Positions 1 through 8,748 of a stretch of DNA of 64,000 nucleotides are shown piece after piece. Both the position numbers and the translations under genes were made by a program. How positions within the stretch are numbered: position 1 is the first letter of the stretch; every line of letters begins with the position of its first letter. The stretch comes from Paenibacillus durus (lineage in GTDB: Bacteria; Bacillota; Bacilli; Paenibacillales; Paenibacillaceae): assembly GCF_000756615.1 (NCBI RefSeq), contig NZ_CP009288.1:1364001-1428000 (forward strand), given 5' to 3'. The notes under the pieces are model-generated. The model did not search any database and was not told the DNA's origin. It was given only the letters and a program-made list of their open reading frames with translations.

Positions 1-992
1 GACAAGCTGAGCCGCAGACCAGCCAGGAGCCCGTTAATGAAAAACTGATCGTTTATACCAACTCCAATTCGGACGGCAGGGGAGAATGGCTGATCGATAA
101 GGCCAAGGCTGCCGGATTCGATATTGAGATTGTGGGTGCGGGCGGCGCCGATCTGACCAATCGCCTGATCGCGGAGAAGAACAATCCCATCGCCGACGTG
201 GCATATGGCTTGAACTCCATGTTGTATGAAATCCTGACTCAGAACGATGTGCTAGAACCCTTTACCCCGGAGTGGGTGGGAGAGATCGAAAAGGGATTGA
301 ATGATCCCGATGGCTACTACCACAGCTTGGTGAAGCAGGCTATTCTGCTGGTCTATAATCCCGAGAAATTCACGACGGAAACCGCGCCTAAGGAATGGAC
401 CGATCTGTGGAACAAAGCGGAATACAAGGGCTTGTACGAAGCGCCTACCCTGCTGGGACAAGTTACACCGCGGATCGTCGTAGCGGGCATTCTGACGCGT
501 TATCAGGACCCAAGCGGAGAATACGGCATTTCGGATGAAGGCTGGGAACAAATCAAGAAGTTCTATGATAACGGCGTCCCCGCCGTGGAGGGCGAAGATT
601 TCTACTCCAAGCTGGCCGGCGGCCAAACACCGATCGGTGCGTTGGTATCGGGCGTATTGGCATCCAAAGAGAAGCAGTACGGCGTTAAATCCGGCATTGT
701 TTTACCGGAGATCGGCGTTCCGGTCATTGTCGAACAAACGGCAATCATAAAAGGGACGAAGAAACGGGAAACGGCGGAACGTTTCATCAACTGGCTGGGA
801 AGCGCCGAGACGCAGGGCGAATTCGCGAAAGAGTTTAACGCGATGCCTGCCAACGCCAAAGCTGCGGAACAGGCCAATGAAGACGTGAAAAAACTGTACG
901 CCTCCATTAAAACGCAGACGATGGATTGGGCCTTTATCGCCCAGAATATTGACAATTGGGCTGAGAAAATCGAGCTGGAAGTATTGAAATAA
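1..992 (+). CDS. ABC importer substrate-binding protein, 5' truncated by window edge
   Basis: Family 1 extracellular binding protein of the iron(III)/2-aminoethylphosphonate/hexose-phosphate (FbpA/PhnS/AfuA-like) group. The reading frame is open from position 3 and continues without a stop into the part beginning with the GTG at 132. That GTG is therefore internal and the true start, with its signal peptide, lies before the window. The first visible residues (QAEPQTSQEPVNEKLIVYTN) look like the low-complexity linker after a lipobox followed by the first beta strand of the mature domain. The C-terminal part (IIKGTKKRETAERFINWLGS) is the hinge-crossing segment typical of these proteins. It is followed 4 bp later by an ATPase and then a fused permease, making a complete importer operon. 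I do not see the consecutive tyrosines of classic ferric-binding FbpA, so the ligand is open: iron, phosphonate or sugar phosphate. Confidence 0.85.
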   Translation, partial: QAEPQTSQEPVNEKLIVYTNSNSDGRGEWLIDKAKAAGFDIEIVGAGGADLTNRLIAEKNNPIADVAYGLNSMLYEILTQNDVLEPFTPEWVGEIEKGLNDPDGYYHSLVKQAILLVYNPEKFTTETAPKEWTDLWNKAEYKGLYEAPTLLGQVTPRIVVAGILTRYQDPSGEYGISDEGWEQIKKFYDNGVPAVEGEDFYSKLAGGQTPIGALVSGVLASKEKQYGVKSGIVLPEIGVPVIVEQTAIIKGTKKRETAERFINWLGSAETQGEFAKEFNAMPANAKAAEQANEDVKKLYASIKTQTMDWAFIAQNIDNWAEKIELEVLK

Positions 993-996
993 ACGC

Positions 997-2004
997 ATGA
1001 TTACATTCAAAGATATTCATATTCAGTTCGGAGAGCAATCAGTTATCCCAAACCTGAACCTGCAGATCAGGGAGGGCGAGTTTTTTACATTTCTGGGTCC
1101 GTCCGGCTGTGGCAAGACTACCATTCTTCGCAGTCTGGTCGGTTTTATCAACCCGTCGGACGGGCAAATTTTGCTGAACGACCGGGACATCACCAATGTT
1201 CCAATCGAAAAGAGAGGGATCAGCATGGTGTTTCAGAGCTACGCGCTGTTTCCCACTTTGAACGTTTATGAGAATATCGCTTTTGGACTCAGGGTAAAAA
1301 AAATCCCTTCTGCCCGCTTGGATGAAGAAGTTCGCGATATCGCGCAAAAGGTCGATTTAAGCGAAGAACAGCTCTTTAAGAAGGTGTCCGAATTGTCCGG
1401 CGGACAGCAGCAGCGGGTGGCCATTGCCAGAGCGCTTGTGCTGAAGCCGAGCATCTTGGCTCTGGACGAGCCTTTATCCAATCTTGACGCAAAGCTTCGG
1501 GTGCAGCTGCGCAACGAGCTGAAGAGTCTGCAAAAAAAGTTTGGCATCACCACGATTTACGTTACGCATGACCAGGAAGAAGCCTTGACTCTTTCGGACC
1601 GGATCGCGGTGTTTCATAAGGGTGTTGCCGAGCAGGTAGGGACGCCGCAAGAGATTTATAACCATTCCGCGACCGAGTTCGTATGCAACTTCATCGGAAG
1701 CAGCAATTTGTTGGACCCCGCGCTTGCCGCAGGGCCATTGAAGACTTGGGCAGATCCGGGGAAGAACGTTTATATCCGTAATGAAAAAGTCAGCCTGTAC
1801 CCTTTTTCGAGCGATGAAACAGCGGTTGTGGTCAAAGGCAGAATTGTGGAGCAGGAATTTTACGGTATATACACCAAATATACGATTGAAACCGACGGAT
1901 ACGGCATGCTGAAAAGCGTGGAAATTGCAAATAGCCTGAACTGCCGTTCGGCAGGAGACGAAGTTGAGGTTTATCTCAATGTCAAGGATATTTTGCAGTA
2001 TTAG
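997..2004 (+). CDS. ABC importer ATPase (FbpC/PotA type)
   Basis: 335 aa nucleotide-binding subunit that would power the importer encoded on either side. It has Walker A GPSGCGKTT near residues 33-41, signature LSGGQQQRVAIARAL, Walker B ILALDEPLSNLDAK and the switch histidine in THDQEEAL. The last ~90 residues form a TOBE-like regulatory region, as in FbpC, PotA and PhnT ATPases. The ATG lies only 4 bp after the stop of the binding-protein gene and has no clear Shine-Dalgarno site, which suggests translational coupling. The next gene follows after 23 bp with a good site (AAAGGGG). The order binding protein-ATPase-permease differs from the common fbpABC order. Substrate cannot be read from this subunit. 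Confidence 0.92.
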   Translation: MITFKDIHIQFGEQSVIPNLNLQIREGEFFTFLGPSGCGKTTILRSLVGFINPSDGQILLNDRDITNVPIEKRGISMVFQSYALFPTLNVYENIAFGLRVKKIPSARLDEEVRDIAQKVDLSEEQLFKKVSELSGGQQQRVAIARALVLKPSILALDEPLSNLDAKLRVQLRNELKSLQKKFGITTIYVTHDQEEALTLSDRIAVFHKGVAEQVGTPQEIYNHSATEFVCNFIGSSNLLDPALAAGPLKTWADPGKNVYIRNEKVSLYPFSSDETAVVVKGRIVEQEFYGIYTKYTIETDGYGMLKSVEIANSLNCRSAGDEVEVYLNVKDILQY

Positions 2005-2027
2005 GCGAAAGGGGACTACAAACGAAT

Positions 2028-3740
2028 ATGCCTAAAATCAGATCCGCCTTGTCGTCGATCCCTATCGCTGCCTGGCTCATGTATGCTTTTCTTGGATGGT
2101 TTATCGTCGCTTTTCTGATTTATCCCAACCTTAATGTCTATTACGAGATTTTTTTTGGCGGCGGTTCATTTTCGCTGAATGCGGTGCAAAAATTAATCTC
2201 CTCCGACCGGGCGATGAAAAGTCTGTACAACAGCTTCATCCTTGCCTTATCACTGGTTGTCACGGTTAATATGGTCGGCATCTTTCTCGTTCTGGTTACG
2301 GAGTATTTTGAGATTAAAGGCGCCAAAATACTGCGGCTCGGTTATTTCACCACACTGGTATACAGCGGCGTTGTCCTGGTATCGGGCTATAAGTTCATTT
2401 ACGGAGAATCCGGCTTTATTACCAGGGTTCTGTCCCATCTGTTTCATGCTTTTAATGTCAACTGGTTTCACGGATACGGGGCGGTGCTGTTTGTCATGAC
2501 CTTTGCTTGCACCTCCAACCATGTCATCTTTTTGACCAACGCGCTCCGCAAGTTGGATTTCCAAACCGTAGAAGCGGCGAAAAATATGGGGGCCTCCACC
2601 TTTTATATCCTGAGGCGCGTCGTACTGCCGGTGCTGAAGCCGACGATTTTTGCGCTGACCATTCTGCTTTTTCTCACCGGGCTTGGAGCGACATCGGCGC
2701 CGCTGATTTTGGGAGGTTCCGAATTTCAGACCATTACGCCCATGATTCTTACCTTCGCAAGAAGTGTAACTTCAAAGGATCTGGCGGCTCTTCTGGCCCT
2801 TGTCTTGGGACTGGCCACGCTGTTGCTTCTGACCTTGATGATCCGGTTTGAAAAAAATGGGAATTTCATGTCGGTATCCAAGGTGAAATCCGCGCTGGTT
2901 AAGCAAAAAATCAACAACAGATTATGCAATGTGCTGGTTCATACCACCGCGTATTTCTTGTTTGTCATTTATACCATTCCCGTCGTGCTCATTATTTTGT
3001 TTTCATTTACCGATGCCCAGAGTATTTCCACAGCCACGCTGTCTCCCGGCGTATTTACAATGGACAACTATATCACCGTTTTTTCCAGTATGACCGCGTT
3101 TAAGCCGTATTTGGTTAGCATTTGTTATGCGGCGGCGGCTTCACTGGCCGTAGTGGCGCTATCATTGATGGCTTCTCGAATATTGCATAAGTTTAATAAT
3201 GTCTGGAGCCGGACGCTGGAATACGCTTTGCTGATTCCCTGGATGCTGCCCTCCACGCTGATCGCCATCGGCCTGATTGTTACCTTTGACACACCCAAGC
3301 CGATTTTGGGCAATACCGTGCTGCTGGGCACCGTATGGATGCTGCTTATCGCTTATGTAATTGTTCATATTCCGTTTACGCTCAGGATGGTGAAAGCCTC
3401 TTTTTTCAGTATTGACAGCAATTTGGAGGACGCCGCTAAAAATTTGGGGGCCCGTTCTTTCTATTCGTTCAGAAGAGTGCTGCTGCCGATTATTCTTCCG
3501 TCTGCCTTGGCTGTTCTGGCGCTTAATTTCAATGGCATATTGGCGGATTACGATCTTACGGTATTCCTGTACCACCCGTTATATCAGCCGCTGGGCATTG
3601 TTATTAAAAACAGCACCGATGCGCAGGCGCTGGCCGATACTCAGGCATTGACCCTGGTGTATTCCGTAGTCCTGATGATGATGTCCGCCATTACGCTCTA
3701 TGGAGTATACGGCAGAAAGAGCCGCGGCAAAAGAGATTGA
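2028..3740 (+). CDS. Fused two-domain ABC permease (FbpB/AfuB type)
   Basis: 570 aa integral membrane protein with about 12 predicted hydrophobic segments, made of two tandem permease domains. Each half carries an EAA loop for contact with the ATPase: VEAAKNMGASTFYILRRVVLP around residues 182-202 in the first half and LEDAAKNLGARSFYSFRRVLLP around 466-487 in the second. Fused permeases of this kind belong to the iron(III), thiamine and phosphonate/hexose-phosphate importers, whereas sugar importers normally use two separate permeases. Start is the ATG preceded by AAAGGGGACTACAAACGAAT. It is the last gene of the operon; two hairpins lie downstream. Substrate unassigned. Confidence 0.9.
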   Translation: MPKIRSALSSIPIAAWLMYAFLGWFIVAFLIYPNLNVYYEIFFGGGSFSLNAVQKLISSDRAMKSLYNSFILALSLVVTVNMVGIFLVLVTEYFEIKGAKILRLGYFTTLVYSGVVLVSGYKFIYGESGFITRVLSHLFHAFNVNWFHGYGAVLFVMTFACTSNHVIFLTNALRKLDFQTVEAAKNMGASTFYILRRVVLPVLKPTIFALTILLFLTGLGATSAPLILGGSEFQTITPMILTFARSVTSKDLAALLALVLGLATLLLLTLMIRFEKNGNFMSVSKVKSALVKQKINNRLCNVLVHTTAYFLFVIYTIPVVLIILFSFTDAQSISTATLSPGVFTMDNYITVFSSMTAFKPYLVSICYAAAASLAVVALSLMASRILHKFNNVWSRTLEYALLIPWMLPSTLIAIGLIVTFDTPKPILGNTVLLGTVWMLLIAYVIVHIPFTLRMVKASFFSIDSNLEDAAKNLGARSFYSFRRVLLPIILPSALAVLALNFNGILADYDLTVFLYHPLYQPLGIVIKNSTDAQALADTQALTLVYSVVLMMMSAITLYGVYGRKSRGKRD

Positions 3741-3745
3741 CCCAA

Positions 3746-3823
3746 CATATCATAAAGCGAGCCTCCTTAGCCGGCTGTTCAGATCTTTATTCTGAACGGC
3801 TGCTTGCCAGGAGGCTCGCCAAT
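3746..3823. repeat. 78-bp palindromic repeat, copy 1
   Basis: Nearly identical to the element at 7233-7309: two substitutions and one 1-bp indel over 77-78 bp, in the same orientation. The outer arms GCGAGCCTCC (3757-3766) and GGAGGCTCGC (3810-3819) are perfectly complementary. An inner stem pairs GCTGTTCAGA with TCTGAACGGC through one G-U. It sits between the convergent permease gene and SLH gene. It could be a bidirectional terminator or a dispersed REP/MITE-like element; conservation of the loop and flanks argues for the second. Confidence 0.8.
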
Positions 3824-3831
3824 CTGAGCCT

Positions 3832-3866
3832 CTCATAAGTTCAATGAACTTATGAGAAGCTTCTTT
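3832..3866 (+). terminator. Hairpin with T-run downstream of the importer operon
   Basis: CTCATAAGTTCA (3832-3843) and TGAACTTATGAG (3845-3856) are perfectly complementary and are followed by AAGCTTCTTTTT. The stem is AT-rich and the T-run begins some bases after it, so it would be a weak rho-independent terminator for the + strand operon ending at 3740. Confidence 0.5.
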
Positions 3867-3890
3867 TTAGAATTAGGTTCTGTTAAACGA

Positions 3891-3938
3891 ATATAAAAGA
3901 AGCCCTTCCGGCTTCCCTGAGGGGAAGCTGAAAGGGCT
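3891..3938 (-). terminator. Rho-independent terminator of the SLH gene
   Basis: Arms at 3901-3917 (AGCCCTTCCGGCTTCCC) and 3922-3938 (GGGAAGCTGAAAGGGCT) form a 17-bp stem with one mismatch and a 4-base loop. On the minus strand it is followed by TCTTTTAT. It lies 43 bp after the SLH stop codon. Confidence 0.85.
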
Positions 3939-3980
3939 GAAAAGAGGAATTGTCACCCCTTTTGCTTGAAGTTAGTTAAC

Positions 3981-6875
3981 TTATAGTTCTGCGAGCTGCA
4001 GCGCCTTATTCAAGTCATCCAACGCATTCAAGTATTCTTCCAGTGTGGATTGCTGATTATCTCTAACAAGTTCGGCATGCTCAATGGCAGCCTGTAATTC
4101 GGTATCATTGAGTTCTTCGTTCCGTTCGCGGGCGACGGCAATGCTGCCGTTCAAAGCGGAGTACACCGTAGGAACGGTCAAAACGAGCTCTTTCGTCACA
4201 GAGGAGAAACCGCGTCTAAGTTCCAGCGTGACCTTGTATTGAACGGGTTCAAGAGTTCCATTATATCCGTTCAGATACACCTTGCTGCTGTCGTTATTCA
4301 GGTAGACATCGTCACTGACCGTGGAGACCGGCTCCAGACCGATGACTTTCACCTGTAAGTCCGAAGGAAGGAGCACTTCCGGATCTGCCAAATAGACATC
4401 TTGGTAAACCGCTAAAGTGACAGGTACCTCATGGTCGGCAAAAGCGGCGGCAACCGTTGTTTTTAGTTCCGCATACTCCGCTTCTCCCAGTACAGTCACC
4501 GGTAAACGAGGGCTCTCTCCCAGGACAGGACGGGTTATTGAAACATAAATAGTGCTGCTACCTGTTCCAAGATTCAGATTACTCAACTTTATGCTGTCAG
4601 AGCCCGCCTGAACAGGAGCGGATTGCGCGATAAGGTTGTAATCATGATCGTATACATTGACGACTTCTCCAGCAGAAAGGCCGCCTACCGTTACAATATC
4701 GGTCGCTCCGGGATTATTCTCTACATTGACACTATCAGGTGCCGGTGTAGCATCATCAATATCTTCATTGGCGCGAGGTGCAGTATCCGTTAGTTCGTTC
4801 TTGTCCTCGAAGGTCAAACTGCCGCCGTTTACCGTCATATTAAATACATTCCAATAAATTTCTTTGCCGCTTCCCGCCGGAATGTGATAAGTCTTGACCG
4901 GTGTCGCATTGGAACCATTATAGATTTCTACCTTGGCGCCCGAAGCGGATAAGGTATCAGCTCCACCCGGTCCGTTACCGCTAAAGTTATGGACATAGAA
5001 AGTGTACGTTCCGTCCACACGCTTGCGGATTGTAGTCGTTTCAGGTCCGTAGGAATCGACATCATCATGATCCAGATCGGCGTAGAGTTCGCCGTTGTAT
5101 CCATATTTCTTATCAGCGTACCATGTATGGAAGACCTTGTTATTCGGTGCTGGCCCGACAAGGTGAGAATCTTCATCCTCTGGCTGTTCGTTCCAGGTGA
5201 GCACGATTCGAATCTCGTCGGCTGCCGGAATTCTGATGGCCGTGGCGTCTTGTCCCGTATTCTTATAATCGCTTAGCGAAACGCCCACGACATAAGTCGT
5301 AATGAAACCGGGTTTGACCAGTTCTCCGGTATAGATGCCGGGAGCCAGGTTGGCGAAATAATAGCCGTACGTATCCGTTACGACGGTGGCGGCAATATCG
5401 CCTGAGGTAACTCCCAAGCCTCTGCGGAAATGAATGGTCATATCGGCCACCGGCTGATCATCCACATCCGTAATTCTACCCTCAAACCCGTAAACGGTTT
5501 GCGTGACAGGGCTGCTGCTACCGCTTCCTGGGTCTATCGGTATCCCAATGACAACTGTTACATTAGGGGCCCGAACCACATTGGCCGGAGTCTGCGAGAT
5601 GGTTGAACCCGAAACATTAATAATGGCTGTGCCGATTGAACCCTGTCCGGTAACTCTGACGGGAGCATTCAGAATCAGCGTATTAACGCTGGCTCCTGCA
5701 GCGATATCGATGCCTGTATTCGAAGCGGAGGCACCCACCTGCAGATTTTGAATGGAGCCTGCGGTCAGATTGACCTGGATAGAGGCGGCAAACACATCCA
5801 CTGTCTCAAAGGTTCCCGCCAAACCAACCTGAGCATTCGCCGGTATCAGTGCGGAAAGGTTGACCTGCCCGAAGCCGTCACCACTGCCGGGACCCTCCTC
5901 CAGAAGCGCACCGGATTGAAGCGTAATCTGCTGGACAGAGCCGGAGCCCTCGGTGACAATGCGGATGCTTCCATCCTGTTTGTTCACGATTACGGTTACC
6001 AGCACAGAGTCATCCACATGGATACTGTTCTTCCCGCCGCCGTTAATCGTAGTCGTTCCTTTAACTGTGACATTCTTCAAGGTGATGTCGCCTTTGCCTA
6101 CTTCTTCGCCGATAATCAGATTGCCGTTAATTACGGTATTTCTGAGAACAATGTCCGGCGCTTTGAGATATACGGAGCCGGTGATTGTTGTGACCCCAGT
6201 CTCCGGACCGTAAGTTCCGGCCTTATCGTAAACAACGGTTTTATTGGCTGCACGCATTTTAAGCGCACGGTCCAGCACGACAACCGCTTCAGCTCTTGTA
6301 GCGGTCTGCAACGGTCTGAACTTCCCGCTGTATCCTTGCATAAGTCCAGCTTCAACCACGGCTGAAATTTTACCGATACTCCACGCACGGCTAGCTTGGG
6401 TATCTGTAAATGAGACAGGAGAAGATGATTCGTTCAGCTGCAGCAGAGAGGAAACAATAACTGCCAGTTCCTCGCGGGTAAGAGGCTTATTCGGCTTAAA
6501 AGTCTTATCCGTATAGCCCGTTATGTATCCCGCGGCCGCAGCCTTGGCAACATCGTTATAATACCAATCCGCTTCCTTAACGTCTTTGTACGAGATGGCC
6601 GCTGTATTGGTATAGCCGAAGGATTTGTTAATCAGTGCTGTAAACTCTGCGCGGGTAATTTTGTGATCCGGCTTAAGCGATCCGTCTTGGTATCCAGCAA
6701 TTAAACCCTGCTGCTGCCACTCTTTAAGAGTGCTTTCCGCCCAGTGGCCCGCTGTATCGCTTGCTTTGCCCGAATTGACGTTAGCCGCAAAAGCTTGGCC
6801 GAATGAAGCTAAACTCATGCATACGATCAGCATTACCATGAGACTCTTTTTCAAAGTGCTATTCTTTTTTCTCAC
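3981..6875 (-). CDS. Large SLH-domain surface protein with DUF2135-like domain
   Basis: 964 aa secreted protein. The signal peptide spans about residues 1-31 (KKSLMVMLIVCMSLASFGQAFA). Three SLH domains follow at roughly 36-80, 95-140 and 158-205 (HWAESTLKEWQQQGLIAGYQ; RAEFTALI; REELAVIV; RAEAVVVL) and would hold it to pyruvylated cell-wall polymer. Residues ~215-450 are rich in short hydrophobic repeats (ITLKNVTVKGTTTIN) and look like a parallel beta-helix. A carboxypeptidase-regulatory-like fold follows (FEGRITDVDDQPVADMTIHF), then a YfaP/DUF2135-like region (LTWNEQPEDEDSHLVGP; YTFYVHNFSGNG) and a charged C-terminal helical pair. Start is GTG at 6875, preceded by GGTGGGGTG. Monocistronic between two terminator-like hairpins. 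Function unknown: adhesin, cell-wall organiser and polysaccharide binder are all possible. Confidence 0.85.
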   Translation of the reverse strand: MRKKNSTLKKSLMVMLIVCMSLASFGQAFAANVNSGKASDTAGHWAESTLKEWQQQGLIAGYQDGSLKPDHKITRAEFTALINKSFGYTNTAAISYKDVKEADWYYNDVAKAAAAGYITGYTDKTFKPNKPLTREELAVIVSSLLQLNESSSPVSFTDTQASRAWSIGKISAVVEAGLMQGYSGKFRPLQTATRAEAVVVLDRALKMRAANKTVVYDKAGTYGPETGVTTITGSVYLKAPDIVLRNTVINGNLIIGEEVGKGDITLKNVTVKGTTTINGGGKNSIHVDDSVLVTVIVNKQDGSIRIVTEGSGSVQQITLQSGALLEEGPGSGDGFGQVNLSALIPANAQVGLAGTFETVDVFAASIQVNLTAGSIQNLQVGASASNTGIDIAAGASVNTLILNAPVRVTGQGSIGTAIINVSGSTISQTPANVVRAPNVTVVIGIPIDPGSGSSSPVTQTVYGFEGRITDVDDQPVADMTIHFRRGLGVTSGDIAATVVTDTYGYYFANLAPGIYTGELVKPGFITTYVVGVSLSDYKNTGQDATAIRIPAADEIRIVLTWNEQPEDEDSHLVGPAPNNKVFHTWYADKKYGYNGELYADLDHDDVDSYGPETTTIRKRVDGTYTFYVHNFSGNGPGGADTLSASGAKVEIYNGSNATPVKTYHIPAGSGKEIYWNVFNMTVNGGSLTFEDKNELTDTAPRANEDIDDATPAPDSVNVENNPGATDIVTVGGLSAGEVVNVYDHDYNLIAQSAPVQAGSDSIKLSNLNLGTGSSTIYVSITRPVLGESPRLPVTVLGEAEYAELKTTVAAAFADHEVPVTLAVYQDVYLADPEVLLPSDLQVKVIGLEPVSTVSDDVYLNNDSSKVYLNGYNGTLEPVQYKVTLELRRGFSSVTKELVLTVPTVYSALNGSIAVARERNEELNDTELQAAIEHAELVRDNQQSTLEEYLNALDDLNKALQLAEL

Positions 6876-7232
6876 TTGCCAAACACCCCACCAGTCTTCA
6901 TTTGATTTCGTTTACTTTTAACTGAAATAGAGCAATAGTCCTCCCTTCTTTGGTAATGAATACATTATTATTATCGGAATTCATATGAGACAAATGAATC
7001 ATTTTATTAAATCAATGCATTAGTTTGTTAAAAAATAGGTGTTTAGACTTAGGTATATTCGTATAAATGAAGGGGGAATGACTCGATTTATTTTTTCGAG
7101 AAAGGATTATATTTACGTAAAGATGTAATTAGCGAGGGTGAGTATATACATTACCTATGATTTGGATACGGGCATAAGCTCTCTTATAGGCTTGGTTCAT
7201 TGAACCGGCCTAAGCAAAACAGGATAAGCCGG
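6876..7232. other. AT-rich intergenic region without a gene
   Basis: No coding potential was seen between the SLH start and the repeat at 7233. It must hold the SLH promoter on the minus strand, but no clean -35/-10 pair stood out. A small hairpin GGTTCA-T-TGAACC (7194-7206) echoes the GTTCA-A-TGAAC hairpin beside repeat copy 1. On the minus strand GGGAGGACTATTG (complement of about 6934-6946) would start a five-codon frame, too short to claim as a leader peptide. Confidence 0.5.
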
Positions 7233-7309
7233 CATATCATAAAGCGAGCCTCCTTAGCCGGCTGTTCAGATCTTTATCCTGAACGGCTGCTGCTAGGAGG
7301 CTCGCCAAT
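7233..7309. repeat. 77-bp palindromic repeat, copy 2
   Basis: Second copy of the element at 3746-3823, same orientation. It lies 25 bp beyond the stop codon of the minus-strand sugar-binding lipoprotein gene. In that direction the stem is followed by TTTATGATATG, so it could also act as that operon's terminator. A small additional hairpin (AGGCCTACGGGCCT, about 7317-7330) sits between it and the stop codon. Confidence 0.8.
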
Positions 7310-7333
7310 TATTGATGAGGCCTACGGGCCTTA

Positions 7334-8638
7334 TTATTGTTTTACGATGTCTTGAACAGCTTTATCCAGCTTATCAAGCAGCTGATCGCGATTAATTTGG
7401 CCGCCCAGATACTCCTGCATTGCGGCGCCGAAGCCTTGCGTCACGCCATCCGGGAATCTGTCCCAGTTCCAGCTCAGAGCAGTCTTCGATTGTTCCTGCA
7501 CCGCTACGGCAACTTGGCCGATATCTTCAGCGGTGGTCGGAATGTTGGACAGAGCCGGAATGAATTTAAAATCTTTGGTCAAATATTTCTTGCCGGTTTC
7601 CGAGGTGACCATCCAGCTCAGGAACGCTTTCGCTTCTTCCGGATGAGCCGATTTGTTATTCACGATCCAGTTGTTCGGCACGCCGACGTAGATGTGACCT
7701 TCCTTGTCGTTAATCGGAAGCGGCAGCAGACCGAGCTTCAGTGCAGGATCAATCTTGTCGATGTCGCCTTGCGTCCAGTTGCCTTGCAGCATCATGGCCG
7801 CTTTGCCTGAGGCGAAATCGGCGACTTGGGTCGCATAGTCGGTAGTCACTTTATTGTCTTGGGCGTTGTTGAAGATAACGTCCACAAGATCCAGCCATTG
7901 CTTGAACACTTCATTGCCTTTGATCGTTTGTTTGCCCGCTTTCAAATCCTCGATGTACGCAGCCGGATCGGGCTGATTGGCCATCGCCACATTCACAAGG
8001 TGAATACCGAGCGACCACCATTCATTAGTTGCTTCAAAAGGGGTGATGCCGGCGGCTTTCAGCTTTTGGGCCGCATCTTTGAGCTGCGGCAGCGTCTTCG
8101 GTTCTTCGGTGATACCCGCCTTGGCGAACAGGTCCTTGTTGTAGATCAGACCATAGCCTTCCACGTTCATCGGCAGGCCGTACAGCTTGCCGTCCACGGT
8201 TGTAGGAATCTTGGAAGTATCGATCAAACTGCTTACCCAAGGCTGGTCCGACAGGTCGGTTGCCCGGTCCATATAAGGGACAAGTGCGGCGAAACCGCCG
8301 TTGTTGAAGATTTCAGGCTCGGAACCGGAAGCGATTTCGGCCTTCAGCAGCGCGCCGTAGTCTTCGCCGCCGCCATGGGTTTCCACTTGAACTTTAACTC
8401 CGGTTTCCTTCTCATACTCTTCGGCAAGCGCATTGAGCTGTTCGGCGATCTCCACCTTGAACTGGAACACTTTGATCGTTACATCTTTCTTAGGCGCTTC
8501 TGATGCCGCAGGAGCCGCGGTCCCTGATGTGCCGCTGTTCGTGCCCTCGGCGGCGGAATTGTTGTTCCCCCCGTTGCCGCAACCCGCAATAATAAGGACG
8601 CAAACGATTGCGATTAGAAATGCGAACCGTTTCTTCAT
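7334..8638 (-). CDS. Sugar ABC importer lipoprotein (solute-binding, family 1)
   Basis: 434 aa. The start is taken at 8638 (MKKRFAFLIAIVCVLIIAGC), preceded by GGGAGGCAGAAAA; a longer reading to 8707 would put 23 non-signal residues in front of a complete lipoprotein signal. Lipobox IIAGC predicts a lipid-anchored Cys near residue 20, followed by an N/G/S/T-rich linker. The body is a CUT1-type carbohydrate-binding protein (TIKVFQFKVEIAEQLNALAEEYEKETG; GKAAMMLQGNWT; NKSAHPEEAKAFLSWM). It is third in the unit after two permeases, with a 110-bp gap holding its own promoter-like element. The divergent kinase/regulator pair probably controls it. Ligand unknown; no ATPase in the cluster. Confidence 0.9.
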   Translation of the reverse strand: MKKRFAFLIAIVCVLIIAGCGNGGNNNSAAEGTNSGTSGTAAPAASEAPKKDVTIKVFQFKVEIAEQLNALAEEYEKETGVKVQVETHGGGEDYGALLKAEIASGSEPEIFNNGGFAALVPYMDRATDLSDQPWVSSLIDTSKIPTTVDGKLYGLPMNVEGYGLIYNKDLFAKAGITEEPKTLPQLKDAAQKLKAAGITPFEATNEWWSLGIHLVNVAMANQPDPAAYIEDLKAGKQTIKGNEVFKQWLDLVDVIFNNAQDNKVTTDYATQVADFASGKAAMMLQGNWTQGDIDKIDPALKLGLLPLPINDKEGHIYVGVPNNWIVNNKSAHPEEAKAFLSWMVTSETGKKYLTKDFKFIPALSNIPTTAEDIGQVAVAVQEQSKTALSWNWDRFPDGVTQGFGAAMQEYLGGQINRDQLLDKLDKAVQDIVKQ

Positions 8639-8657
8639 TTTTCTGCCTCCCTGTAAT

Positions 8658-8673
8658 TTGTAAGTGCTTACAA
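8658..8673. promoter_or_regulatory. Palindrome in the leader of the binding-protein gene
   Basis: TTGTAAGTGCTTACAA has perfectly complementary 7-base arms around a 2-base centre. It lies 20 bp upstream of the start codon at 8638 and just downstream of the proposed -10, so it could be an operator or a short mRNA hairpin. Confidence 0.45.
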
Positions 8674-8677
8674 CATG

Positions 8678-8740
8678 ATCGTAATGCAATGTGACGCGGG
8701 CCAACACTTAATATTTTGTCTGAAAAGGTGGATATTGTTG
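8678..8740 (-). promoter_or_regulatory. Promoter and activator-like element of the binding-protein gene
   Basis: Minus-strand -35 TTGGCC (8699-8704), 15-bp spacer and -10 TACGAT (8678-8683), placed 40 bp upstream of the start. Overlapping and upstream of the -35 is a two-part element read on the + strand as CAACACTTAAT (8702-8712), 12 bp, then AAGGTGGAT (8725-8733). The same two blocks at the same spacing, with -35 and -10 at the same offsets, occur at 10578-10633 before the permease genes. Likely target of the neighbouring response regulator (inference). Confidence 0.55.
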
Positions 8741-8748
8741 TCGGCATG

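Noticed and set aside
132..992. GTG at 132 as the start of the first gene
   Set aside because: The frame is open to the window edge at position 3 and the residues upstream continue the binding-protein fold, so the gene starts before the window.
3746..7309. SLH gene plus flanking repeats as an insertion sequence or transposon
   Set aside because: The flanking repeats are in direct orientation, there is no transposase gene and no target-site duplication could be shown; kept only as a repeat pair.
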